Positions 1 to 13,049 are shown, counted from the first letter of the stretch. The stretch: 64,000 nt of DNA from Mya arenaria (GCF_026914265.1 NC_069135.1:9708887-9772886), one strand, 5' to 3'. The notes: generated by a model from the letters alone, not told the origin. Translations and numbers: made by a program.

Positions 1-240
1 ATACCTAGTCACCAGACATCCACACTTGACATGATCATCGTATATCGGATACCTGGTTACCAGACATCCACACCTGACATGATCAGTGTACATCAGATAC
101 TGGTCACCAGACATCCACACCTGACATGATCAGTGTACATCAGATACCTGGTCACCAGACATCCACACTAGACATGATCAGTGTACATCAGATACCTGGT
201 CACCAGACATCCAAATTTGACATGATCATCCTACATCGGA
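1..240. repeat. 48-bp minisatellite, five units
   Basis: Five head-to-tail 48-bp units, each starting ATACCTGGTCACCAGACATC and ending near ATCGG or ATCAG. They differ by a few substitutions and a one-base deletion in unit 3. The array is cut by the window edge, so its true length is unknown. No coding signal is seen. Confidence 0.93.
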
Positions 241-446
241 TACCTTACTTCATTACACCGACTGCAAATGAAGCTATTTGTAAAAGATCCATAAAATAAG
301 TATACAGAACACCTGATCAATTGACCTTTACACTATATCCACAGCGAAAGGACGCTGCAACGCAGTCTTTCATAACGTTATTTCTACGGATAAATTACAG
401 TAACACATGAAATCAGTTGAAATAAACAAATTTGCTGTCTATTTTA
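241..446. other. Unique AT-rich spacer
   Basis: No gene, RNA or repeat structure is recognised between the minisatellite and the first MITE copy. Confidence 0.5.
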
Positions 447-800
447 TGCTGCACTCTCATAGATTGAACGTTTTGACAACTTTTTTTTTTTTTTGTCTTG
501 GAACGAGATAATGTTTGCGAAAGTCCATGGGAACCAGTTATATAAGACTGCTGATAAAAAATTAGATCGCAGATTTTTATACTTAAGTTCAAAAATTGGT
601 GTTTTATGTATTTTTCTTAACCGTTAGTAACGGTTTAAGCCAAAAAAACACATTAATTTTCGAACGGAAATATGAAAATCTATGATCTGATTTTTTTGTC
701 AGCAATCTTATATCATTGGTTTGTAGATGTTTACGCAAAAGATTTCTCTTTCCGACCCAATTTTGTTTTGTAAAAATGGTATATCTGTGAGAGTGCAGCT
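447..800 (+). mobile_element. Palindromic TTAA MITE, copy A
   Basis: First of four copies of a ~350-bp non-autonomous element whose ends read GCTGCACTCTCA and TGAGAGTGCAGC. The right end is followed by TTAA, the piggyBac-type target. The centre is the near-perfect palindrome CCGTTAGTAACGG. The two arms are imperfect complements of each other, so the whole element could fold into a hairpin. No open frame of note is present. Confidence 0.8.
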
Positions 801-804
801 TTAA

Positions 805-1830
805 AGCATTACTTTTGGAAACTTTGGGAAATCGTTGATTTAAAAATTTGTCAAAATTATTTCGTATTGAAAAAACTACACTTATATAATGAATATGTGT
901 TATAGAACACTGTGAACTAATTATTTAGTCATCAAGTTTTGTTTTATCTTTGTTAACAAACATGGCAAACCTAGCAACGAAAGAACGTCGGACATTATCG
1001 ATATGTATTTGCATATTTTTCAATGCTCATTTTAAGCAGTTAAGAGTATGCGTATACATGTGTTTGTTAAAGGGACATTATTATTTCCCATGTTACGACT
1101 TTGTCTATTTTTGTTTTGATTTGCATCTATGAACAACTTTTATTATTGATTTATTAAAATACACTGTTTCATATTTCATGCAGCTGTAAAGGGATGTAGT
1201 TTTAAAGAAATAACCTCATATATTATCATATATTGAATAAAACACAAATCTACATTTATTATTTGAATATTTTATACCAGGAAAGTTTCTAAAACCAAGT
1301 ATCATTTAAACTATTTATTTTACATCTTAGCATGTGCTCTTGATGACTTAAGCCACATGTTTTGATTTCACTGATGTAAAACAGTTTTAAGGCCCACATA
1401 ATTAAGTTTATGCAGCTAAGCAGTTATATACATGACCATGAGCAGTGTTTTTGTTTGGATTAAAAGTAAACCCTTTCATCTTATTCATCGACAAATATTT
1501 TCACAAAAATATGTCTTTTGATATGATGCTTGTATAAACAAAATATTTTCTTGATGTGCAGGATTGGGGGCGATGTTGATTTCACATATAACATAAATAT
1601 AACATATAGTGAAGATAATATTTGATGTTGAATGACTTCTCTTAACCTCTTAACCCTATAATGATAAATACAGTATCGAGTACATATGTATAACACTACT
1701 TTATGGCTTTCCATGTGCAGTTCATGTCTAAATCATGGAAGTCGACGATGACAATTTCGGAGTGCCACTATACTTTAACGTATGTCGTATGCCTTAATTC
1801 TGAATGAACATTTCCCGCCAAATTCGGTGT
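805..1830. other. Gene-poor AT-rich stretch
   Basis: Only short open frames (60-77 codons) in AT-rich sequence, without splice-site framing or recognisable protein motifs. I see nothing supportable here. Confidence 0.5.
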
Positions 1831-1837
1831 CGGGAAT

Positions 1838-3195
1838 TCTAGGATCAGACTTCGCCATCATACAGAATGCAATGTGGTTAAAACAGGTACAGTACTCTCT
1901 CATTCGATAACTCTCCGGTCTTTGAAAATCCTTTATACATTCCCTTTGTAGTTGAGTTTAAATAAACGGTAGTAATTGGGGCATTTTGAAACAGACATCC
2001 ATATCGCGGCAGCATAAGTTGTCATCTAATCATTTAATAACATTTAGATACAACTGAGAACGTAAAAATGTAATCACAAAACAACGGATAATCTTATATT
2101 GAATTCCATCATGACACGGCAATCGTATGGCCCGTCCGCCTTGGAATCGGGAGAGTTCGGTACGGGTTGTATAAGGAGTCGTACACTGCCTTTATTCGTT
2201 CAGTAGTTCTAAGTTATGATAGGCATTTTCAGAAATATTTTGGCAATTTAAACATTCATTTTTCAGCTCACCTCTCCTTGCTTTGTGAGTATTACCACAA
2301 TTTTGCAGTGAATGTAAAGGCCAACGTTTGCTACCGCTTGACCTTTTTACCTAAAATTTGATGAAATTTGAGTTTTCATATCTTGACGGGTGCATATAAT
2401 GGTTTATCTGTTAGTGGTCTTTGTAATACAGAACAAAATACTGTTTAACCCCATTCTTATATATTTCTTCCGCTTAAATGTTTTATCCGAAAGAACATAA
2501 TTGTTTGCGTACCCCAAAGTAGAACACGACCCCCTCCCTAATCGATATACATTTTGCTACGCTTAATAACCGGGGTGCTTAGGAAATATTCTTACAGCGA
2601 TAAAAAAAGATACGTTTTGGAAAGGTGCCAAACAGACAACATAAATAAATGTTTTTAAATAAACGAGACTATTCTAACAGCAAAGACCAGCAGGACCATG
2701 ACCAGAACACATAGAGTGGCAACTTCCATTACGACGTAGACACGTATATGGGCTTGTATTTCTTGTCAACGGCTTATCATTGTCTGAATGTTAAAGCAAA
2801 TGCCATTAAAAGAGCTATGATATGATTGCAACACACACCTTTAAAATTGAACGGGGAATACTAGTTCGAAGTGGATTGCTTTTTTCTAAAATACAGTCAC
2901 TCCATCTTATTTCAGAGTACCAGGTGTTTGTCAATGGAAAACGCTGATGGACTTGGCAATAGCTTGTTTCTGCACATGGGAATTGTTTATGTCGTCAACA
3001 ATGGGAATTACATTGGGAATTACGGTAGGCATCATTCATATATGCATATAAATACATGTAGAGAGACTTACAACTTGTTAATTTGGTGTAAAACTACACT
3101 TAATTATCTATCGCGACTAGTTCTATTTCTCAATGTTAACTAGTACTGGGCAACAAGAACAGGTGACTACGAATATTGTGTAACAGAATAACTAC
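1838..3195. repeat. Segmental duplication, copy 1
   Basis: This stretch matches 11,049-12,195 in the same order. Shared anchors are GATCAGACTTCGCCATCA, AAAACAACGGATAATCTT, the CAGACAAC block near 2634, a TCCATTACGACG-like block near 2725 and GCAAATGCCATTA near 2796. The last 150 bp (3040-3195) match 15,560-15,722 instead, including AGTACTGGGCAA and GTGTAACAGAATAAC. Conservation is patchy, so this is an old duplication. It may descend from a gene, but neither copy has an intact reading frame that I can defend. Confidence 0.6.
2655..2729 (-). pseudogene. Possible signal-peptide exon remnant
   Basis: A 24-codon minus-strand frame begins MEVATLCVLVMVLLVFA, a typical secretory leader with a hydrophobic core. 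A weak splice-donor-like GTTAGA follows the FA codons. The matching place in the second duplicate (about 12,040-12,105) keeps the ATG and ATTGCC but has a stop codon and length changes. The protein it would lead into is not recognisable. This is a hint, not a gene model. Confidence 0.2.
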
Positions 3196-3352
3196 CTGCA
3201 CATTTACCAATATTGAAATAAATGGTGTACAGATTGCTGTCTTTAATATGCCTACTAACAATTTTAAGCAACAAAAGTTCTTAAATGTACAGTATTCAAT
3301 AATAACAAAATGTATTACGTTGTTTAAAGACTCATTAGAACCCGTTCAATAC

Positions 3353-3775
3353 TTATATGAAAAACTACAGAAACAAGCTCAGTAGCCAAAGGTTTAAACA
3401 TAAACCCCGTTTAATGACACAGGGTCAAAGACATAAAACACAAAAACAAACGATCACAAACAAGAAGCATCCAACAACAGCACAAAACTCCACCAACAAC
3501 ACAGTACATATTATACACTATATAAAACAACTAGGTATGTTTATCAAGGATTGGTAGATTCCGCCTTGGAACGGTCAGTAAAATGTAAATTTAATGGGGG
3601 TTTAAACCCATTTGTGTGCACAACCTCACTTTCATCCAAACAATCACGAATAAAGTAAAAACGTAAATGGTAAATCTTAAGTAGGCAGTAAAAAAAAAAA
3701 ATAATAATAAAAGAAATAATAATAAACTAATAGGTCAACTCCAGGTACTTCAATGATTAGTGATCCCGTCTCTAT
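3353..3775 (+). repeat. Dispersed repeat family, copy 1
   Basis: About 420 bp that match 8,268-8,690 in direct orientation. Both copies begin TATGAAAAACTACAGAAACA, carry CCCCGTTTAATG and GGAACGGTCAGTA, and end near a GATTAG..GATCCCG..TATCTGCAGAC block. Short open frames in both copies are by-products of the repeat. The element class is not recognised. Confidence 0.7.
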
Positions 3776-3990
3776 CTGCAGACGAAGGAAAACACAAGAA
3801 AAGGCAAAACAATCGGAGGAAAACACACAAAAAACAGGTTTAAACGAATCTAAACAAAACAGTGCTGTTGAACTTCTATTGGTCCTTTACTGCTCTAACG
3901 TAATATACATGGCCAATTTGACGAATGTGCATTATCTTCAGTGTTGCAGTAACATGGTATTCACTATATTCTAACTATTTCTCTTTATAG

Positions 3991-4126
3991 ACCATACGAA
4001 GAGGCTTGTAACTTATGCTTTCGAGAGGCAGAGGCATATCCCACTACTACATCATCGACAACAACAACAACACCACCGACGCCTACCATGCAATCAGCTA
4101 GGAGGGGGAGACCTGTGAAGCGCTGA
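3991..4126 (+). CDS. Orphan terminal exon, Cys and Thr-rich C-terminus
   Basis: A good 3' splice site (a pyrimidine-rich stretch ending TTTATAG) opens a frame of one base plus 44 codons and a TGA stop. It reads PYEEACNLCFREAEAYPTTT, then a Ser/Thr/Pro-rich run, then a basic tail RRGRPVKR. It looks like the last exon of a gene whose upstream exons I cannot find with certainty. An exon-like block at 2918-3027 ends in phase 1 and does not join in frame. There is no match to a family I can name. It may be an expressed gene or a fragment left by rearrangement. Confidence 0.35.
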
Positions 4127-4984
4127 TGAGGTGAAAATTGGGCCGCCAATGAACTGTGATGTAAAAGGGTAGCTCTGATTGTCTTATTTATTGTGCTAAT
4201 GTATGACTATGTACAATTAATAAGACGTAAACATAAGTATAGTGGATCAAAATTGTTTTGTTTTTTTTTCTAAACTACGAGGTTTTCATTTGCAGGCAAT
4301 TGTTCTAATAGCAAGCTTAAGAAATTATGCGATGTAGTGCTAGTGATGAAAGGCGTAAAACAGGTTTCCCGACCTACCCTAAAATGTATCTCCGACCATA
4401 GGCTCATATTTCGTATGTATCAGATTTTTTTTCATTAATCTTAATATTTTTGTTGGAATTTCCCATTACTTTATTTCCCGTTGTATAATTCCAAACGTAA
4501 AACCATAACAATTGAATAAACAATGTGCTCTAGCTTTTTCCATATTGTTGTCAGTGTTGAACTGAAGTCCTTATTTATCACTGTTCTCTTTCAGTGAATT
4601 CAAACTTTTCTGAAAGTCTTTGGGAGGTTCCGCTATTAAGGCCATGACTTCGGTATACATGAGTAGGATTAAAGTAACTTTTTTTTATCAGTAATCCACT
4701 TCTGTTTTGCTTTGCAAAAACAATTTAAATGTCTTCTACGAACCGTAAAACACACGCTCTCCTGCTCGAGACCGACTGACATTACCTGTCGTAGGACAGC
4801 GCGCTCGACTTTACGCCGCTTTGTTTTAGAAATTTATACAAAAATGATGTAATGTGCCTGCAAAAGCAATAAAAGGTCAACTAAAAAAGAAACGCTGCAA
4901 TGCGAAAAAAAACAGGGTTTCAATGAATGGCTGAAGAACTTCGATGTGAGATCCAGTTTCAACTGTTTTTGTTTTCTTCTTTTT
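4127..4984. other. No gene seen; satellite-element end near 4784
   Basis: Mostly AT-rich unique sequence. The block near 4784-4815, read on the minus strand, contains TCGAGCGCGCTGTC. The same block ends the satellite-bearing element at 41.5 kb, so a related element may begin here and continue into the repeats that follow. Confidence 0.4.
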
Positions 4985-5480
4985 TTGTGACAGTCACCTT
5001 GACCTTGACCATAGGGGTCCCAGACGCAATGTCATGGAATTCCTCCATAAACTCTCCTACATAACTAGTTTGGTCACAATATGTCAACCCTAACTAAAAT
5101 AATTCATTACCAAAGGGTTATCTATTTTTAGTAGCAGTGATCTTGACCCTAGGAATTCCAAATGAAATCCCATGAAAGGTATCCACAAACTCCTCTTATA
5201 TGCAAAGCTTGGTCACAATATGTTAACCTAACTAAAGTTTTTCAGTAGTTACCATTTTTCTATTTTTAGCAACATTGACCTTGACCTTGACCATGGCTCT
5301 CGGGTCCCCAAACACAATCCTATGAAATGTCTTCATAAACTTTTCCTATGTACCAAGTTTGGTCTCAATGTGTTTACCCTAACTAAGGTTATTCAGTACC
5401 AATCATTTTTCCACAAACTTAACCAATTTTGGTTACTTAATGTTTAACATAACTAAAATTATTCGATACCATAGGAGAGT
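4985..5480. repeat. Degenerate satellite, ~150-bp units
   Basis: Three or more diverged units contain TGACCTTGACC(ATAGG), a block near CTCCATAAACTCTCCTA, then TTGGTCACAATATGTCAACC and CTAACTAAA. The arrangement is typical of molluscan satellite-bearing transposable elements. No coding potential is seen. Confidence 0.7.
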
Positions 5481-6114
5481 TTGATGCCTACCTCCTGCCG
5501 GCCCGCCCGAACAATGAAGCATGTCATTATAAAACAATATAATAATGTGCCTCTCAAACGCAATACAAAAGTAAATCAAAAGTAAAAAAGGGCCATAAAT
5601 TGTTCTAAGCATAATATGGAGTTATGAAACCTCATTGTGTGATGATCCTGAACAACTGTGTGAAGTATTAAGGAAGTTGAATGAAGAGTATTTGAGTATT
5701 TGAGTTATAAGTGAAAATGCCAACTTGCCCCCGCACTACATTACAATGTTTCACATTGAATTACACTTCTTTATACATTTACCTTGCTATTTGTATAATT
5801 TACCAGAAACATGAGTCTATAAAGTTTATACAATAACGCAGAACGATGTATTGACTCATAAACTCGTTTCATGTCAACCATGGCTACATTGAAACATATA
5901 GTATGTGGCCATTTACACTGAATTTTACGTCAATTGTAGTGTAACGTTTGCTGAAACAACAGTGTATTTATCATAAAATACTTTTTATTGATAATAAAAT
6001 AAATCCTAAATAAATAATCATTCTTACCTACCAACCTACCCTAATTATTTATATCTTTATTATTTATATTTGTCTGTGTATGGGGGGCGGGTATTCAGTA
6101 TCAAACGGTTATCT
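5481..6114. other. Unannotated spacer
   Basis: No gene, RNA or clear repeat is recognised. The sequence is AT-rich with short open frames only. Confidence 0.4.
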
Positions 6115-6124
6115 AGTTTTTTAT

Positions 6125-6265
6125 TAACAGTGACCTTGACTTTGACCATATAGGGGCCCTAAACACAATTCAATAAACTATCTCTATAAACTCTTCCTTT
6201 ATACCAAGTTTGATCGCAATATGTCAACCCTAACTAAAGTTATTCAGCACCAACCACATTTTTCT
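6125..6265. repeat. Satellite unit like 5.0-5.5 kb
   Basis: One further unit of the same degenerate satellite (GTGACCTTGACTTTGACCATA, then GATCGCAATATGTCAACCCT and AACTAAAGTTATTCAGCACC) is separated from the main group by about 640 bp. Confidence 0.65.
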
Positions 6266-7259
6266 TTAAAATAGCCCCTTTTTAATAATGCATTTACTTT
6301 TGCATATACTCATGCTATCATGTTTCCATGAACTCTGGTATTTGAATAAGCTTGTAAAACTGTGATTTGTCAGAATAATGTCTGTTGATTATACAGGTTT
6401 GTTTGACAAGTTCAATCCTTTTGTGGACGAAATGCAAGTCATTGAATGATAGTGCTTGTTTCGAAATCGCACTGAACGATGGAAACTACAAACCTTTTTG
6501 TATCATGCTATCACGTGGTTGCAACAAAAGGAGCCTGTATACAGTATGTGTGATTTTAACGGGCATTGCCCTCGACCAAAGCAGTTAGCATAATTCAGAC
6601 CACTCAGGACTTGACGGAAGTTGGGAATCGTTTACTTGTATTCCGTCATTTACATGTTTTATTTATATTAAGCAATAATTGAGGCGTCAGCCGAGGTCAA
6701 CCTTTATTTTGCAGACCATGAATATTACATGTTTGACAGCTTTTACACAGTAGTATGCAACCTTGTAAACACAGAATGTATTATGGTAAAAAGCGTGTAC
6801 TTAAATTTTAAATTTCAGCTGTGAACTGAATTCCAACTGATGTTCGACACTGTTCACAGATAATAATGTTGGAGTATTATTTTAGTGACATAAGAAGTAT
6901 TCAATTGAAGTATTTTGATTTTTCTTTTATGTTTTTCGATGAAATATGGAGTTTTAGCAGTGAAATAACAACAGTGAAAATATCAATCTGATCTTTTCAC
7001 TGCAAAATAAGGAGTGAAAATATCAACCTTCAGAACTACTTTTAAAATAAATTGTGATCACTTCTCCTTGATCGAAACAGAACACTTCACTTTGGACCAG
7101 AAAATGTAAATAATTTAAAATAAATATTGACGGAGATTTTAAGCAAGTTCATGACAATCATCTAGTCATCATGGTGAATGATGCATCATCGTAGAATCTA
7201 GAGAATGCATTACCAATAATAAACATGTCTGTGTTATGCTATTTCTCATAATGTATTTT
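6266..7259. other. No gene seen
   Basis: Only short frames (at most 68 codons) without splice framing or motifs. Nothing supportable. Confidence 0.45.
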
Positions 7260-8060
7260 ACCAAAAACAATATCAATAATGAAAAACAAACGTTGTATCC
7301 TAGCAAACACAAAAGGTAAGCATAATTCTTGTGTGAAGGTTGTGCCAAGATAATGCTATTGTATAAGGTTGTCACAATGCTGTTACAACGTTAGTGATTA
7401 GACTTATTTGTAACTATTTTCTTCTAATTATCATTTAAACTATGAGTAATGGAATAAATAGTTCAAGGTAAGCATCTAACAATGTTTTGCAAGCATTACA
7501 AATTTAAAATGATAAAGACATTCTAGTGATGGGACAACGTCATTCTAGTGATGGGACAACGTTATGTTAATGTTGAACTAAAGTTGTGTTAAAGACTTTG
7601 CGAGACTTTTTTCAGTTTCCTTAAACTAAATTAACGTTGTCCTAACGTTGCTACAACGTCGTCTTGGTTCTATGATAGACGCATTTAAGAATTAAGAAAT
7701 ATACAACTAAATCTCTAGATTTCTAATAACGTAAAGTTTAATTTATTATAATGATGTTAATAGATAAATGATTGTTGGAAAGAAAAAAAAATCAATCATT
7801 CGAATCTAGTTTATAAATTATGCAATTAGGTAATGGTCAAGCGTATGGGACAAGTTCGCCTTGCTGAACTAGAGCTAAAATCCTCAAATCAGCAATAAAA
7901 TGGTAAATGTACTTAAAACATTGTATGAAGGTTGCGTATTTGTTCTAAATAATGTTTTCAAAACGTTAAGGAAACACAACATTGTGATACATAACAGTAA
8001 AACAACGTTTACTGTAGCGTTGCCACAACGTGCAGACAAACATTCAATATTTTTGGCCGG
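7260..8060. repeat. ACAACGTT-rich repeat region
   Basis: The motif ACAACGTT or its complement recurs near 7385, 7535, 7556, 7635-7660, 8011 and 8026. A block reading CATTCTAGTGATGGGACAAC occurs twice in tandem near 7521-7562. Both flanks contain similar words in opposite orientation (TGTATCC..AAGGTTGTG and TTGTATGAAGGTTGCG), which suggests a decayed foldback element. The ends are not resolved. Confidence 0.45.
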
Positions 8061-8267
8061 AGGGCAATTACTTTTCACTTGGGGCAATTACTAACCATAA
8101 ACAATGGTCAACAATATCTTGTTAATTTTGCAAAATAAATTTTGGACATCTATAGTATTTTTTAACAGGATATCTGAAAAGTAAAACAATGACAAACAAC
8201 AAATAGGGTTTTGAATGGCATAAGCTATCAAAAATACCTAATAACTGGAAACAGAAAAAACATTTTT

Positions 8268-8690
8268 TTGTATGAAAAACTACAGAAACAAGCTCAGTGG
8301 TCGAAAGTATAAACATAAACCCCGTTTAATGGCTCAGGGTATACGCCAAAAACATAGAACACAAAAAACACACAAAACAATCGCATACCAGAGACATGGA
8401 ACAACAGCACACAACTCAACAAACAACACAGTGCATATATACTATATAAAAACTAGGGGTGTTTATCAGGGATTGTTAGGTACCAACTTGGAACGGTCAG
8501 TAAGATGTAAATTTACTGGGGGTTTAAACAACCTCACTCTTATCCAAACAATCCCGAATAAAGTAAAAACGTCAATGGTTTTATCGAAGTATGCATTAAC
8601 TTGAGGTAACTGAAAAATAAAACAAATAATAATAATAAACTAATAGGTAAAAGCACTTCTATGATTAGGGATCCCGATTATATCTGCAGA
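8268..8690 (+). repeat. Dispersed repeat family, copy 2
   Basis: Direct-orientation homologue of 3353-3775. A 110-codon frame across it is absent in the other copy and has no recognisable motif, so I do not call it a gene. Confidence 0.7.
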
Positions 8691-10514
8691 CTAAGAAATA
8701 CAATTCAGAATACCTAATGCAAAAAACTCTTCAAAGATATGATGCAGTTATTGTTTGAGACTATTGAAATCCCAAACAGTCTGCCTTAGCAAATAAAAGG
8801 CAAACCTTTTCTTTGTAATTTCGCAATTACACGTCCATATAACCATTATTTGATTATATCTTGATTACGTCAGATGATTTTGACGTTTATTTCAATTTGT
8901 GAGCAAAGCAACTGGTCGATCCAGATTAGGAACAGTTAGTTAGCAGAATAAGTAAAACAAAACCGTATCATTATTTTCACCGTCGGGGTTCAAATCTATA
9001 CACATGTTAATCTTCACTCACATACAAACAAATTGTCGTACAGTTAACCATTTAATATTGTGACATCGTAACCAAAATCTATGTGTTCATCAGTATTAAT
9101 TGTTTTTCTTCTAAAGATTGACGTCTCAAATTTAAACAAACAAAAACATTGACATCCATTCTATTCAAACGTCAAGTTATAGGTTAACCTAATTTGTCCT
9201 AAAATCCCAATGTTTATTTAAAGATCAATATAGCAGTTTAGTCTGCCGGTTAAAGTTGCTCCCTGTCCAAGCAGAAACAGTTTAGTTATAGATCATGCTA
9301 TAAATTTACAATTATGGTATGATATATTGAATATGGAATATAAATTACTTAATAACTGTGAACTGTAACTAGGGGGGCCCAAAACAGATGTTATACATGT
9401 ATGTATACATGTATTTGGAAAGCACTATTTTCATTGGCCAAGTTATGCTTGGAAGATCATTTCTCCGACATTGCTTTTATTCATTTAATCAAATGTGCAT
9501 TAAACAAGCAAATTACACAATCAAAGCGCTGAAGACGGCTCAGATTTAAAACTTAAAGATGAGAAAATGAATTTTATTATTGACATATAAAGGATGATAA
9601 AAAATACTATTAAAAATCATCGAAGTTAGTTTTCAATGTATTATTAAACCTCATTAAGCCGAAGTTTATGTTCTAGACATATTGGGTTTCCTTTACAAAG
9701 TTGGGTATACATATGGAGAGAGAGCGTTTGTTGTCTTAACATACATTACATAATCAACTATATGTGATAAAGATATCGTAGCAACTGGTGTCATTGTGTT
9801 TGTTTTTGCGAGTTTTCATGTTCCTTTGTGACGCTTGCGGCCAGCATATGGGAGGCTAGCCGTTCGGCTGTTGCTCCTAAATATTTAATACAGAGCCCAA
9901 ACAATTCCCATTGTTTAGTTTCATTGTTGCCTGTGACCACTGCTGGGATACAGTCAATCTTGACTCTGCAAAAAACTACATTGTTTGGGTTGTTTATCAC
10001 ATCATGGGCAATAATTCAACAGTTTATCACGATTCCGCGACATTATTTCCAAGCTAAATATCTTCTTGTCCTATGAACAAATCCCGGAAAAAATCCACGC
10101 CCGGTCCAGATATGAAACCACTCAATAGGAATCATACGCAATTGCCACTTTCAGTTCAAAGGACATTAAAAAAAATCATTTATCAAGCACAACTGTCTTA
10201 ACGGTAAGGAAATATAAATAGTTTCAAAGTATCCTCGTCAACATTTGGAATATAAGTTTGTTTGTTTTTTCAGAAAAAAAAACAACACCCGGTTCATGGA
10301 TGAATAAATTCGATACAAATGCGAAGCACACACATATGCCGCTTTCAATTCAAAGACTATTCAAAACCACATCCATCAAGCACAACAATATTTACGATTA
10401 GAAAACATCAACAGCAGGAAATTATCCTCGGCAACATCTTTTAATTGAATCATTGCATAATACCTACAACTTTGAATTTACTAACCATCCCAACATTTTC
10501 ACCCTAACGTACTA
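8691..10514. other. No gene called
   Basis: AT-rich and mostly unique. At 9791-10076 open frames of 69 and 82 codons overlap on opposite strands. Such overlap is common in anciently coding or transposon-derived DNA, but neither translation is recognised and no splice framing is evident. Confidence 0.4.
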
Positions 10515-10539
10515 GTGCAATGATCCTCTTGTGGGCTGA

Positions 10540-10740
10540 TGACGGTGGGACACGATGTTTACAGTTTCTCTGTTCTTTAACATGTGCATGTGTTGAAAAA
10601 TAACACACGGAACCCCCGTCTAATGTTCCTCTATAAATAGACGGTAAACAATTTTAATGAGGGGGTGGGGATAGAACATGCGACGCCCGGACTAACAGAC
10701 AAGTGGTTTACCACTAGACCGTGTGTTCTTCACTTGCAAA
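10540..10740 (-). mobile_element. tRNA-derived SINE-like element
   Basis: On the minus strand the head contains an A-box-like CTAGTGGTAAACCAC and, about 30 bp later, a B-box-like GCATGTTCTATCC, the spacing of a tRNA gene. A non-tRNA body with AAAGAACAGAGAAACTG follows. The tRNA-like part has no intact cloverleaf that I can draw, so a SINE or decayed tRNA pseudogene is likelier than a functional tRNA. Confidence 0.5.
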
Positions 10741-11048
10741 TAAGTACCAAATACCCCTCTTATTCGTGTAAGTTTTTATTACATATAACTTTGTATTTAA
10801 CCGTTTTTGTTTAACTTGAAATAATACGATAACATTATTGTGCATCTGTTCTTTCTGACATTCATTTATTTTTCAAACGTAGCCAAATAGTTTTGTCGAG
10901 TATAACCCTACCATTTGGTGATGATTTGTTCATGTACATTTCATGGCCTAGCGCTTTAAGACGTCGAAGACCATCTTCGGGCTAGCACTACTAATAAACA
11001 TACACCTTCATTAGGTCAAAATGTACTTTTCCCGTTGTTTGTTTGGTC

Positions 11049-12195
11049 TCGATCAGACTTCGCCATCAAACATAATTTGAGGCGGTGAACCAGATACATC
11101 TTACATCTGATAATCTTTGCTCTGTACTATAAAAGACAAGACTAATGTTGATACACGCCATCAAAACGCGGTCGAAGGTTGTAATGGAATCGTTTGATGA
11201 AATGAAACAATTGAAAACACAAATATGTGCTAGCAAAACAACGGATAATCTTAATTGGAGTTCAATCAACCAACAGTCACTTTCGTCCGCCATACGTCGG
11301 CTATATATGTGTGAACGGTGTCAGAATTGTACGGTTCGTGTTTTATTTGAAGCAGTAAACGACTTATTTTTTGCAGAAATCGTGTTGGAGTGTACAGAAG
11401 CGATCGTAACTCGGTGAGTATTACTAAAGTTTTTGAGTGAATGGAAAGATAAAAATTACGACAGAAGGTCGTTGTACTGGCTAGTTTATCTTGGGCCCAT
11501 TTCATTACAAGCCTTTTTGCTTAATTAACTGTTTGAGTTATTGCATTCTATCAAAATTTGCCCAAATTGATTTTTTCTGGTCTTAAAGCATTTAACACTT
11601 TTGACGGACACAAATTGATTTAACTCGAGGTACTCGTTGTTTTACTGCTATAAATAATATTTCACCCCATACTCGTTTTATTGACATCTATATTTGTGTA
11701 TTGTACGAACACTATTTTTTGTGCGTTCGTTAATTATATACCTCCCTAGATCCTTTTAAACCCATTCTTTGACTAATACTTCAAAATATTTTCAGGATGA
11801 ATAATAATGCTCCGTTTCATTTCCAGGATTGGATAATCACCGTGGCTTCCCCGAAGTTTTAAGAATTATTCATTTAAGCAAATATTTCCAGCTATTGAAA
11901 GAATTGGGTTTTTTTGAAAATTAGCGTGTCGAACAGACAACCTGAAAATAGATTCATATACCATAGATATATATTTAAATAAACAACAGCTAACATGTTT
12001 TGCCAGACAAATCTATCAGCAAAGACGTGCAAAACATTTACAAGGACACCGATGAACCCCCAGTACTGGCAATTCCCATAACGACATTGGCACGTGTATT
12101 GGTTTGCAGTTATAATACATAACTTACCATTTGCTAAATTTTAAGGCAAATGCCATAACACGTAGCTGAGATATAATTGTTGCATATGTTTTTTA
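11049..12195. repeat. Segmental duplication, copy 2
   Basis: Diverged homologue of 1838-2830. It contains a 90-codon plus-strand frame (11,145-11,417) ending at a donor-like CGGTGAGT. On the minus strand the peptide MADESDCWLIELQLRLSVVL parallels copy 1 (ADGPYDC then RLSVVL). Both strands keep partial frame similarity between copies, so I cannot tell which, if either, was coding. Confidence 0.5.
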
Positions 12196-12720
12196 TTTAC
12201 TTGAACATGGTCTTCCTCTACTTCAAAGTTTAATATTTATATTATGCATTATAATATTTAGGCTGGAAAACAGAAGCTCATTCAAAATGTACGGTGCGAG
12301 GCTTATTAAACCATTTTACCCTTACACTTGCAGGCCATGATATCAATATACATTTTTTGAAGTCACATTTTATTTCTTAGCGTTTTACAAAGTCGAAGAG
12401 TCAGTTTACATGAAAAAGGGAAAAATCATTCTTACATATAGGTGCTAACTATGCTCCTTTACTTCTAGACATTTTACGAGTAAAGGTACATGCACCACAT
12501 ATTTAATCTATTTATCAATATTTATCGAAAACAACCTCGGATGTATTTGGACTGTTTACATACTCAAAAACCGGTACGTTTAAGTCCGCTGCAAGTAGAT
12601 CGCGTAGTAATTTTATTTGGCAGGTACACTTTATGACAAAACTCTTTTGAATCGTAATTATGATTGCAATAAAACACTTCACTGACAATTAACTTAAAAT
12701 TAGATTAATAAATCCAACTC
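12196..12720. other. No gene seen
   Basis: AT-rich sequence with only short frames. Nothing recognised. Confidence 0.4.
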
Positions 12721-12723
12721 TTA

Positions 12724-12860
12724 AATCACAACACACCCCCGGTCATCATTTTATATAGAATAATGACCCCTTTCTGTAAAATACCGACACTCTTTATAAA
12801 ATAATGACCCCCCCCCCCCCCCGATCTTATCTATATAATATTGACCCCCACCGAACCTAT
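12724..12860. repeat. GGTCAT/ATGACCCC repeat with poly-C tract
   Basis: Short imperfect units carry ATAATGACCCC and GGTCAT around a run of C at 12,809-12,822. The same words occur inverted at 14,660-14,835, so these two blocks may be the ends or decayed copies of one element spanning about 2.1 kb. Confidence 0.5.
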
Positions 12861-13049
12861 TACTTACATACTCTATATCAGTATAAGTCACTGTCGTGTT
12901 TCTATTGCGTATATTTGTTGATGTTGTTTTTGAAAATTATGAAGCGAAAAAATAAGCTCTTTTTCCCCCAGATACTTCAATTTTTCATAAAATGTACGAA
13001 ACAGCCCTTTGCTAAACAAAAAAAGGAATAAAAAAGATCTGAATCGTAC

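Noticed and set aside
2918..3027. Exon-like block between TTATTTCAG and GGTAGGC upstream of the orphan exon
   Set aside because: It ends in phase 1, whereas the orphan exon at 3991 needs a phase-2 partner. It also lies in a duplicated segment with no match to a protein family.
9791..10076. Overlapping 69- and 82-codon frames on opposite strands
   Set aside because: Neither is recognised, and no splice framing or start context favours one.
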